Assembly (NCBI RefSeq): GCF_026626705.1
Contig: NZ_JAPNKC010000001.1
Location: 6,714,001 to 6,778,000, forward strand
Origin: Pyxidicoccus sp. MSG2
Lineage (GTDB): Bacteria > Myxococcota > Myxococcia > Myxococcales > Myxococcaceae
Direction: 5' to 3'
Length of the DNA stretch: 64,000 bases
Positions 24,406 to 32,588 of this stretch are shown piece after piece. The position numbers and the translations under genes were made by a program. How positions within the stretch are numbered: the first letter of the stretch is position 1; each line of letters opens with the position of its first letter. A model generated the notes under the pieces. The model did not search any database and was not told where the DNA came from. It saw only the letters and a list, made by a program, of their open reading frames with translations.

Positions 24406-26778
24406 ATGCGCTTGCTTCACACCCTCCTGCTCCTGTTGGCCGTGCCCGCCTGTGTGACGGGCCGTGCCGCCCGCGACTTCGTGAATCCGTGCGACGGCTT
24501 CGATGCCGCCGCCTGCGCCCGCTTCGTCGCGGCCGTGCGCGGCGCCGACACGGCGCAGCTCTCCGTCGAGCAGCAGGTGGTCCGCGCCTGTCTGGCCGGT
24601 GATGTCGAGGCCTGCCACCTCCACGCGAACACCCTCATGCGGAAGGACCGGACGGAGCACGAGGAGGAGGCTCGCAGCGGCTTCATGCTCGCGAGCCGCC
24701 TCTGCGAGGAGGGCCATGCGCCTGCCTGCCTCAGCGCGGGCAGCTCGCCGCTGTGCGACGTCGCCGCGGACTGCGCCGCGCTGCTCGGACGCGCGTGCGA
24801 CGCGGGCGAGGGCCGGGCCTGTACCTTCATGGCCCACCAAGGCGTGGAGGAGGCGCGGCAGGTGGCGCTGCTCGGCCAGGCCTGCTCCGCGACCCGCCCG
24901 GATGCGCTCGCGTGCTACTCGCTCGGGAGCTGGTACCGGAGCCGCGAGCCCTCGGCCCCGGAGCGCGCGAAGGCCGCACCCCTGCTCGAGCAGGCCTGCA
25001 GCCTCGGAGTGCCCTCCGCCTGCCACGAGCTCGCGAAGCTGCTGCTCGAGTCGCCCGAGGGCGCCGGGCGGGCCGCGTCGCTCCTGGCGCGCGCGTGCGC
25101 GGCGGGCGAGGAGGCCGCGTGTGGCGAGGCCTTCCTCGAGCCCTGCCGCCGGGGAGAGGCGGTGGCGTGCCGCCGTCTCGGCGCGGTCCAGGTGAAGGAC
25201 GAGGAGTCGATGAACAGTCGCACCCAGGTGCTCGAAGCGGCCTGCTCCCGCGACGTGGCCGAGGCGTGTGCCGCGCTGGCCCGGCAGGGACGCGGAGGGT
25301 GGGACCGCGCCTGCGAGCTGGGGGATGCGAGGGCCTGCATCGAGGCGGCGCGGAAGCTCCGCGTGGAGGGACCCAGAGCCTCGACGGAGTGGGAGCAGCC
25401 CGGCCTCGCGCTCCTCGAGAAGGGCTGTGCCTCCGAGCACCCGTCGCGGGCCGACGCCTGCGTGGAGCTCTCGGGCCTGCTCCTCGAGGGGGAACGGACC
25501 GCCGACCCGAAGCGCGCCGTGGAGTTGCTCACGCGCGGCTGCCAGGCGGGACACGCGCGCTCGTGCGAGGCGCTCGGAAGCGCCTGGTGGTCCGCCCGAG
25601 GTGTCGAGCGCGACCGGATGAAGGGGCTCGAGTACCTCGCACGGCACTGCGAGCTCCAGCCCGCCAGCTGCGATGACGCCCTCGTGGACTTCCGCACCCA
25701 CTCCCAGTCGTGCGAGGAGGGCTCCGCGCGCGGGTGCTTCGAGCTGGGCCGGCTCCTCGATGCGCATGACGAGGTGCTGAAGGCGGAGGATTGGGCGGCG
25801 GTCAGCAAGGCCTTCCAGCGGGCGTGTGAGCTGGGCGAGGCCGAGGGGTGCATGGCGCTGGCCCAGGCCTCCGTCGAGGGGCGCGGGCAGGACCGCTCGC
25901 TGGCCGGCGTCATCCAGGCCCATGCGCGCGCGTGCAGGCTCGGCGACGTGGAGGGGTGCGCCGAGGAGAAGGCGCTCGCGACCATCCAGGCGGGGTGCGC
26001 GGCGAACACGCCCGCCGGGTGCCGGAAGCTCGCCGATTTCCTGCTCGACACGCCGGCGAGTCCCGCCGACCAGGAGCGCGGGCTGAAGCTCCTGGAGCGC
26101 TTCTGCCAACAGGGTGAGTCCCAGGCGTGCCTGCGCCTGGCGGAGTTGTTCGAGTCGGACACGCAGGGCTTCGAACCCGACCTCCACCGCTCCCTGGGAT
26201 ACAGGGACCAGGCTCTGAAGAAGGGCGCCGGGCCCTCCTTCAAGTCCATGCTGAAGGACCTGCAGGCCCGGCGCACCCGCTGTGACGCAGGGGATGCGGA
26301 GGCGTGCGGCACGCTGGCCGAGGACTACCTCAAGTCGTTGTTCTGGGTGAGCAATCCGGCCACGTCCACGTCTCCCGACTGGGCGCATGCGAAGGCGGTG
26401 CTCGAGAAGTCCTGCACCCCGGGCCGCGCGGAGTCCTGCCTGACGCTGGCCCGCGTGCTGCTCACCGGCGCGCGCTCTGTCCGCGAGCCCACCCGGGGCG
26501 TGGCGTTGCTGGAGGCCCACTGCACGCAGGCTCCGGGTGCCTGCGAGCCCATGCTCGAGGCGCTCACGCGTGGGGAGCTGCCCGGCGCCTCTCCCCAGCA
26601 GACGCTCGGTCTGTTGCGCAAGGCGTGCGACGCCGGAGGAGGCAAGGCCTGCTTCCTGCTCGGTACCGCCCAGGAGGAAGGGCGGCTCGGCCTGAAGCCA
26701 GACGCGCCCTCCGCGACGGAGTCGTTCCGGAAGGGCTGCGACGCGCGCGAGACCAGCGCCTGCGCGCGCGTGCGGTAG
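24406..26778 (+). CDS. Cysteine-rich Sel1-like repeat lipoprotein
   Basis: A 790-residue lipoprotein with lipobox AVPAC at residue 16. The mature protein consists of about twenty degenerate Sel1-like helical repeats, each with paired cysteines in the pattern 'C..G...AC..L': for example SRLCEEGHAPACLSAG, RACDAGEGRACTFMA, QACSLGVPSACHELAKLL, RGCQAGHARSCEALGSAWW and RACRLGDVEGCAEEK. This matches Hcp/Sel1 proteins whose repeats are tied by disulfides, so it should fold outside the cytoplasm as a protein-interaction solenoid. The ATG at 24406 gives the signal peptide. Its last 510 bp recur in decayed form at 37150-37664, on the far side of the inserted island. Convergent with the truncated AttH-like gene. 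Confidence 0.85.
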   Translation: MRLLHTLLLLLAVPACVTGRAARDFVNPCDGFDAAACARFVAAVRGADTAQLSVEQQVVRACLAGDVEACHLHANTLMRKDRTEHEEEARSGFMLASRLCEEGHAPACLSAGSSPLCDVAADCAALLGRACDAGEGRACTFMAHQGVEEARQVALLGQACSATRPDALACYSLGSWYRSREPSAPERAKAAPLLEQACSLGVPSACHELAKLLLESPEGAGRAASLLARACAAGEEAACGEAFLEPCRRGEAVACRRLGAVQVKDEESMNSRTQVLEAACSRDVAEACAALARQGRGGWDRACELGDARACIEAARKLRVEGPRASTEWEQPGLALLEKGCASEHPSRADACVELSGLLLEGERTADPKRAVELLTRGCQAGHARSCEALGSAWWSARGVERDRMKGLEYLARHCELQPASCDDALVDFRTHSQSCEEGSARGCFELGRLLDAHDEVLKAEDWAAVSKAFQRACELGEAEGCMALAQASVEGRGQDRSLAGVIQAHARACRLGDVEGCAEEKALATIQAGCAANTPAGCRKLADFLLDTPASPADQERGLKLLERFCQQGESQACLRLAELFESDTQGFEPDLHRSLGYRDQALKKGAGPSFKSMLKDLQARRTRCDAGDAEACGTLAEDYLKSLFWVSNPATSTSPDWAHAKAVLEKSCTPGRAESCLTLARVLLTGARSVREPTRGVALLEAHCTQAPGACEPMLEALTRGELPGASPQQTLGLLRKACDAGGGKACFLLGTAQEEGRLGLKPDAPSATESFRKGCDARETSACARVR

Positions 26779-27724
26779 CAGCTCGCGCGCGGCGCACCGC
26801 TTCCAGCGGGACGCCGGTTACTTCACCGGGCTGCCCGTGGCGGCCTCGGCTTCCGGTGTCCCGCGCGCGTGTGTCCCAGCGCGCCGCGGGGCATGCGTGT
26901 CCGCGTACCCCGTCAGCTCCACGTAGCCACGGCCCGTGAGCGGCTTCCCTTCACGCGTGCCCTCCAGGCTCACGGCGCCTTCCCAATACAGCACGCTGAC
27001 GGGCAGCTCCTGGTCCGCCAGCTTCGGCGTCACCGTGACATCCAGCCCCAACTTCTCCACACGCAGCCGCCAGCGTGACGGGTACTGGCCTCCGCTGCGC
27101 GGGCTCTTCCACGTGTCCAGCACTTCGATTCGCACGTCCTCGCGAGACACCCGTGCCGGCTCGCTCGACGCCGCGCCCGGCGGAGGCACCCACGTGCCCG
27201 AGCTGAACCGGTCCGACGTGCCGTCCTTGCGGCGGAGCTGGTAGTACATCAGCTCGCTGCCGTCGGAGAGCTGCAGCGAGAACCAGTCCCAGCCCACCTG
27301 GTCCGCGCCGAGCGCGCTGGTGCTCCACTCGCGGTCCATCCAGCTCTCGCCCTTCACCTCGTACGTCCGCCCGTCCACCCGCACCGTGCCCCGCGAGGGC
27401 ATCCGCGTCATCGAGTAGTAGTAGGACGCGTTGCCCCGCTCCGGCCCCTTCTGGCTCAGGCCCCTGTCTCCCTGGAGCACCGGCGGCTTGCCCGGCTCCA
27501 GCAGCAGCTCCAGCGCGACTTCATCCGTCTCCGCGTGCAGTCGCACAGGCCACGTGGCCTCGCCCACGCTGGCGGCCTCCCAGTCTTCCAGCCACACCTT
27601 GAAGGGCTTTGCGCTCGCCCCGGCCAGTTCCAGCGCGGAGCGGCTGAAGCGCTCCGAGGCATGGAACCGCCCGCCCGCCACGTCCGAGACGGTGAAGTGC
27701 CCCAGGTACACCTGCCGCGCGCCC
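26266..27724. repeat. Left arm of the long direct repeat flanking the Zorya island
   Basis: It contains the 3' end of the Sel1-like gene (26266-26778), the short convergent junction, and the AttH-like coding sequence from its stop codon up to codon 119 (ending near 27724). The same order and orientation recur at 37150-38643. The AttH part is nearly identical between arms: four residue differences in about 301 by my reading. The Sel1 part has clearly diverged. Homology stops sharply near 27724, where the AttH gene is cut. Confidence 0.88.
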
Positions 27725-27771
27725 TGAGCCGCAACGGGAGACGCGCGCTCAGATGATGCGTGAACACGCAT
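26818..27771 (-). pseudogene. 5'-truncated copy of the AttH/CrtC-like gene
   Basis: The 301 residues from GARQVYLGHFTVSD to the C-terminus match the intact gene at 37739-38998. The first 118 residues, including the membrane anchor and the hallmark EWWYWTGNL motif, are missing and replaced by a short unrelated reading (MRVHASSERASPVAAQ). Without the anchor and N-terminal strand set it is unlikely to work, although the frame remains open. The cut coincides with the left border of the accessory island. Confidence 0.85.
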
Positions 27772-27946
27772 CTAATGAGCTTCAGGGAGTGAGGTGAAGG
27801 CTCGGGACGGTTGAAGCCATGGGGCGGATGCGGAAGTCGCACCTCGGGCGGAGCGAATCGGGCAATCGTGGTCCGTCCCTTGTCACTTCGGCAGAGCGCA
27901 GGTGGCTCACTTCTGGCGAGCGTTCAAGTGACGCTGGGATAGGGCC

Positions 27947-28477
27947 CTAACGAACAATGTAGGCAGATGCTCGCTGAGGCGTTTCTTTATAGTTGTAGCT
28001 GCCATACTCGGAATAGGCCCTGCTCGCGACGACGTTTGGAAAATCCGCCTCGAACTGGCGCCGCGATATCGCATAGGTGGCTTGGCCAGACACCTCAACC
28101 ACGAAGATGTCATCGGGCGCGAGCGGCTCGATGAGCCTCCTAATGAAGGTCAAGCGCGTTGATGACCAGCGCGCGCCGATGCGCCCGCTCGTCAGGGCTG
28201 CGCTCACCGGGGGCCCCTGCTGGCCAGACAGGGGCCTGGTCTCAGCCATTTGCAGTTCGTGGTAGAGTCGAAGCTGCTCCGCCGTGAAGCGCTCCTCGGC
28301 AATGGCGTCATCGACCTCGAAGGGGTCTCCAAGAATCTGCAACTCAAGTGCATGAGGCACGTTTCGTTGCGGATGGATGACGAAGGCCATGCCCTCGGGC
28401 GCTTCCCGGAAATCGAGATGCAGCAGGTCTTTCCCCGTTCGCTCAATCACGCGAGCGATTCGGAATGCTTCGTACAT
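27947..28477 (-). CDS. Orphan hypothetical protein in the island
   Basis: A 176-residue soluble protein, not recognised. It starts MYEAFRIARVIERTGKDLLHLDF and ends SYNYKETPQRASAYIVR, with mixed alpha/beta-looking composition and no signal peptide or membrane helix. Codon and base use are less GC-biased than in flanking core genes (for example the A/T-rich 3' end at 27950-28010), which points to acquired DNA. Upstream is a 7+1+7 palindrome at 28604-28618. Its position next to a defence locus makes an accessory role possible but unproven. Start chosen at the ATG giving a compact globular protein; the frame opens further to 28750 without support. Confidence 0.6.
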   Translation of the reverse strand: MYEAFRIARVIERTGKDLLHLDFREAPEGMAFVIHPQRNVPHALELQILGDPFEVDDAIAEERFTAEQLRLYHELQMAETRPLSGQQGPPVSAALTSGRIGARWSSTRLTFIRRLIEPLAPDDIFVVEVSGQATYAISRRQFEADFPNVVASRAYSEYGSYNYKETPQRASAYIVR

Positions 28478-28864
28478 GAACGCTCTCCGAGTTCTTGGTC
28501 GTGAGCCCCGAAGATAGCGCGGGCAACCCTTCATAGCTCTTCGACGCGTGGACACCCTCCCCATGAGCCTGAGGCGACCGCTCGCCCGCGCACGGGAGAA
28601 GAGGTGCTCCCGGAGCACGACAGCCAAGCTTCCATGAGGGACTCTGCACCCTTCAGGGCGTGTCGTGCCCCCGCCGGCCTTGCCACCTGCCTTGTCCCTT
28701 GCACACAACAGGGCTCCCCGCTGTGCACCGCTAGATGACGAGACTGCCATGCCGTCGGCGCTACCTCTTCCACGGGCCCAAGCTTTAACCTCACTTCCTG
28801 ACGCTCATTAGACCACGCAGCGAATGGAGAAGATTCGCAGCCCTCAAGGCAACGACGCGGAGGC
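28478..28864. other. 387-bp gap in the island, one palindrome, no gene seen
   Basis: No reading frame here looks real. The only marked structure is GTGCTCC-C-GGAGCAC at 28604-28618, a near-perfect 15-bp palindrome 127 bp upstream of the orphan gene start. The sequence is probably border debris between that gene and the transposase remnant. Confidence 0.45.
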
Positions 28865-29510
28865 ATGAAGCAAGAAGCAACGGAGGTGCCGGTGCACCTC
28901 TTGGAAGAAACGCATCTGCTCAAGGAGATGGAGGCGAAGCTGCGGCGGGAGGCCGAGGTGGGCAAGAGCTTCGGGAAGGTGGACCCAGACAGCGCGCAGG
29001 CCGTGCCCACGCCCGGGTCGGCCGGTACACGGCGACCTACAAGACGCGGCAATGCCCCGTCGAAATTGAGCGCAGCCTGTAGCGGCAGGTGGGGGTGAGG
29101 GGCGGCCCCTCGGTGGACACCGTCAGCAGGCGTGCCGGGTGCGTGGCCGACGGCTGGTTTCCCGAGGCCGCGGTGCCCATGGAAGCGGCCAATGGGCCTG
29201 CCTCGCAGGGACGCCCCCACGCGGCCGGTGGACGTCGTCTGGCGCATGGCCACCGCCTGCCTCACCCCCCTGACGCGCAGGGCGAAGCGCTGGGCGCCAT
29301 CCGCTATGGACGGATGCATCAGGGCAGCAGCAACGTGGATGCCACCTGCAAGTCGCTGGTCGCCCTGCGCATGAAGCGCCCGGGGGCGCGATGGAAGGAG
29401 GAGCCCGGTCAGCGCATCCTGGACCTGCGTGCGCTGGTGCTCTCGGACAGTTTGCCGCGATGAACACCACGCTCGCGCCGCTGCATGCCGAGGTGCAGCG
29501 CGCCGCGTGC
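28865..29510 (+). mobile_element. Decayed insertion-sequence transposase remnant
   Basis: Fragments of one transposase are spread over shifting frames. The N-terminal part reads TYKTRQCPVEIERSL, a TAG stop at 29080-29082, then RQVGVRGGPSVDTVSRRAGCVADGWFPEAA. After an internal gap the C-terminal part reads RMHQGSSNVDATCKSLVALRMKRPGARW and then LDLRALVLSD, followed in another frame by MNTTLAPLHAEVQRAA. The 'GS..V.A.CK.LV..R.KR.G.RW' block resembles the C-terminal catalytic region of ISKra4-like transposases. With a nonsense codon, frameshifts and a deletion it cannot be active. Terminal inverted repeats were not found. It marks the left flank of the Zorya-like operon as former mobile DNA. Confidence 0.6.
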
Positions 29511-29704
29511 TCTGAATGAGCGCCAGACCCGCTTCACCACGCACACCAGCTTGTCCATGTTCTGAGTAGCGGCGTCCGTGCCGCCGGCCCGTGGGCAGCT
29601 CAGACACCGTCGAAAAGGAACGTTCATTCCAGGCATGCCACGTCTTGCCATCAGGGTCGATACCACCCCAGGGGTATGGGCAGGTTTGTGGTGAAAGGGT
29701 TCAT

Positions 29705-32566
29705 TTGAAATGCTGGTGCCCAGTGAATCCTGACCCTCGTTTGCCTCCCCGTCGCTGGTTCATCGATTCGGATGAGCTGCGCATCGACCTGAGCAACCTT
29801 CCGCGCGAGCTCGCCTCACGTGTCGCGCTCCGCGAGGATGAGTGGAAGTCCCGAGGGTGGCGCGATGAGCGCCACGCGCGCTTCTCTATGAGCCAGTGGG
29901 TAGCGCTTGGCCGGCCCGTGGAGGGCGGCGCGGACGAAGATGAGCGCACCAGCCTCCAAGAGGAGTGGGTCACCCTCCAGCACCTGTTGATGGACCTGCT
30001 GGACCTGGACCGCCAGGACGTGCGTTGCGAGGTGGTGGGCAGTCCCGGTGGTGCGGGCGCCAGGTACCGCATCCGGGTGGAGGGCGAACCGATTCCCGAG
30101 GCCCCGTCAGCCCTGCCCTGGTTCATCGCCCCGGAGGAGGGCGTCGCGCATCCGCTGACCCCGACGGCGGCCTGGGCATGCACCGAGGCTCGCCTCGCAA
30201 CGCATGCCTCACGGTACGAGCAGCTTGCCCGGGTAGCGAAGCTGAGGAATGGGCTGGACGAGACCTGCCGGTTGCTCACGGGGAGGCTGCACTTCAAGCC
30301 CGAGGGCTACCTCCAGCGGTTCGAGCCGCAACCTGTCGCCCGGGTAGGGCTGCGCTGGGCGCGTGACGAAAACAACGCGAGGGCTGTCTCCCTCCAGCCT
30401 TACGCCGTCAGACCGGATGGAACGCACCTGCCGCTGCCGCTTGAGAGCGTCCAGCCCAGTGGAATCGCTGGCAATGACCCCAACCGCCCCCTGGTGCTCC
30501 CTGAGGGGGCCACCGAGGTGCTGGAGCGCCTGCGTCCCTTGCAGCACAGGCTCTCTGGGGATGTCGCGCGGGAGTTCGCCGACCCGTCGCGCCTCATTCC
30601 CGAAGGTCGGAACGCGGACCAGTTCCTGGACCTCTCGGAGTACTCGGAGCGTGTGGTCGGCTTCGAGGTGCTGCGGGGGCGACAGCCCGCCGAGCGTTCG
30701 GAGGGCTCGGGGCTGGATTGGTTCGTCTCAGTGGACGACAAGAGCGGCGCATTCTCGCTGGAGCTCCAGGTGGAGCCCGCGGATGGGAGTGGCGCGAACA
30801 CCCTCCGGGTGTCCTCAAGGGACGACGCCCTGGATTTGCTGAAGCGCAATGACGCCGCGCTCAAGCTGGGCGACGGGGCCCCTGTTTCCTTCAAGGGCGT
30901 TCAGTTCCCTGCGAGCGAGGCACTGGCCAACCAGCTCCGTACCGCGCTCAAATTGCCCGAGGCGCCGACAGACGAGGCCCCAGGGAGCGGCCAGGGCCCC
31001 AAGAAGGGTGGCCGGATAGGCGCCATCGTTGGGGAGCCTGGTGCCGCGGTACCTGCTTCCGTGGATGCTTTCGAGGAGCAGCGAGTCCCCCTGTCGCGCC
31101 TTGCAGAGGTCTTGCGCCCGGGAGTGGCGCTCAAGCCGCACCAGGATGAGGGGCTCGGGTGGCTGTGGCGCCATGCCGCGTCCGGTTCTCCTGGTGTCCT
31201 CCTCGCCGACGACATGGGCCTGGGCAAGACGTTGCAGGTCGCATGCTTCCTGACGCTGCGGATGCTGGAGACGCAGGGCCCCCGTCGCCCCCACCTCGTC
31301 GTCTGCCCGACCATCCTGCTCGACAACTGGCGGGTGGAACTGGAGCGCTTCTTCAAGGATGACATCTGGCCGGAGACCTACATCCTCCACGGCGCTGGCG
31401 TGCAGGCGGTGTCTCGCGACGGAGCGCTGAACACCGCCTTCCTGGAGCGGCAGGACCTCATCCTGACGAACTACGAGACACTGGGGGCCAACCAGCGCTC
31501 GCTCCTGAAGATGGACTTCGACGTCGTCGTATTCGACGAGGCCCACAACCTCAAGAACCCCGACACGCTGCGCTCGCGCGCGGCTCGCGCACTCAAGCGC
31601 TCCTTCGCCATTGCGTTGACGGGCACCCCCGTGGAGAACGAGCTGGCCGACCTCTGGGCCATCTACGACGCCATCCAGAGCCGTGCGCCCCGTGTCTTCG
31701 ACACCCGGAAAGACTTCCGTGAGAAGTGCCAGGGGGAAGGCGGGATTCGGTCGCTCCGCGAGACGCTGGGCTACCCCGGCTCGCGCTGCACGCTGCTCCG
31801 CCGGGAGAAGGCGGAGGCGCTCAAGGACCTGCCTCCCAAGGTGGCGCGGCAGGACTCCGTGGAGATGACACCCTTCCAGGCCGAGCAGGAGCGGCTCATC
31901 TCCGCGCAGGTGCCGAAGCGCGGCGCGCTGTGGGCTCTGGCCGCGCTCCAGAAGCTCTACCAGCACCCGGCGCTCCTCGACGACTCACGGAGCCTGGGCT
32001 CCAGGACCGCGCTGGAGGAGAGCCCCAAGACACGGCTGTGCCTGACGCTGCTCGAACAGATTGCGCAGCGTGGCTCAGGGACTGGCGCCGAGAAAGCCCT
32101 GGTGTTCGTCCTCTCCCGCGCCATGCAGGACCTGCTCGCCCAGCTCATCGGTGAGCGCTTCGGCCTCCGGCGGGTTCCCATCATCAACGGGGATCCGGAG
32201 AACCGCAGGTTGGCGCTGACGCACATCGGCGAGTTCTCCCGTGCCAGTGGCTTCCAGGTCCTCCTGCTGAGTCCGCTGGCAGCGGGGGCGGGGCTCAACA
32301 TCGTGGCGGCCAACCACGTCATCCACTACGGGCGCTGGTGGAATCCGGCGAAGGAGGACCAAGCCACGGACCGGGCGCACCGCATCGGTCAGACGCGTCC
32401 CGTCCACGTCTACTACCCGTTGCTGCACCGCCCGGGGGAACCAGACGCGGGCTTCGACATGCGGCTGCACGAACTCGTGGAAGGGAAGCGCTCCGTGGCC
32501 CGGGAGTTCCTGTCGCCGCTTCCGGATGACGCCAGCCAGTATTCAACCGTGTTCCAGAAAGCTTGA
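29705..32566 (+). CDS. zorD: SNF2-family helicase, ZorD-like
   Basis: About 953 residues. The N-terminal 440 residues are a family-specific domain without a recognised motif. The C-terminal half is a SNF2 motor: RPGVALKPHQDEGLGWLW, Walker A ADDMGLGKT near 500, DEAH box VVVFDEAHNLKN near 610, ALTGTPVENELADLW, and in lobe 2 LSPLAAGAGLNIV and GRWWNPAKEDQATDRAHRIGQ near 889. In Zorya type I systems ZorD is a cytosolic SNF2-like effector acting on phage DNA. Its place next to ZorA-, ZorB- and ZorC-like genes supports that role. It comes first here, whereas zorD is usually last. The start is uncertain: TTG at 29705 has AAAGGG about 8 bases upstream; GTG at 29723 or 29591 are alternatives. The next gene begins 22 bp after the stop. 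Confidence 0.85.
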   Translation: MKCWCPVNPDPRLPPRRWFIDSDELRIDLSNLPRELASRVALREDEWKSRGWRDERHARFSMSQWVALGRPVEGGADEDERTSLQEEWVTLQHLLMDLLDLDRQDVRCEVVGSPGGAGARYRIRVEGEPIPEAPSALPWFIAPEEGVAHPLTPTAAWACTEARLATHASRYEQLARVAKLRNGLDETCRLLTGRLHFKPEGYLQRFEPQPVARVGLRWARDENNARAVSLQPYAVRPDGTHLPLPLESVQPSGIAGNDPNRPLVLPEGATEVLERLRPLQHRLSGDVAREFADPSRLIPEGRNADQFLDLSEYSERVVGFEVLRGRQPAERSEGSGLDWFVSVDDKSGAFSLELQVEPADGSGANTLRVSSRDDALDLLKRNDAALKLGDGAPVSFKGVQFPASEALANQLRTALKLPEAPTDEAPGSGQGPKKGGRIGAIVGEPGAAVPASVDAFEEQRVPLSRLAEVLRPGVALKPHQDEGLGWLWRHAASGSPGVLLADDMGLGKTLQVACFLTLRMLETQGPRRPHLVVCPTILLDNWRVELERFFKDDIWPETYILHGAGVQAVSRDGALNTAFLERQDLILTNYETLGANQRSLLKMDFDVVVFDEAHNLKNPDTLRSRAARALKRSFAIALTGTPVENELADLWAIYDAIQSRAPRVFDTRKDFREKCQGEGGIRSLRETLGYPGSRCTLLRREKAEALKDLPPKVARQDSVEMTPFQAEQERLISAQVPKRGALWALAALQKLYQHPALLDDSRSLGSRTALEESPKTRLCLTLLEQIAQRGSGTGAEKALVFVLSRAMQDLLAQLIGERFGLRRVPIINGDPENRRLALTHIGEFSRASGFQVLLLSPLAAGAGLNIVAANHVIHYGRWWNPAKEDQATDRAHRIGQTRPVHVYYPLLHRPGEPDAGFDMRLHELVEGKRSVAREFLSPLPDDASQYSTVFQKA

Positions 32567-32588
32567 GCTGTAAGGGGGGAAGTGAGGC

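Noticed and set aside
26818-27771. Truncated AttH copy as a working gene
   Set aside because: The frame is open, but the anchor and the EWWYWTG hallmark are missing and the start region is unrelated island sequence.
28865-29098. Possible small gene of 77 residues
   Set aside because: Its sequence continues out of frame into transposase-like peptides, so it is counted as part of the decayed IS, not as a gene.
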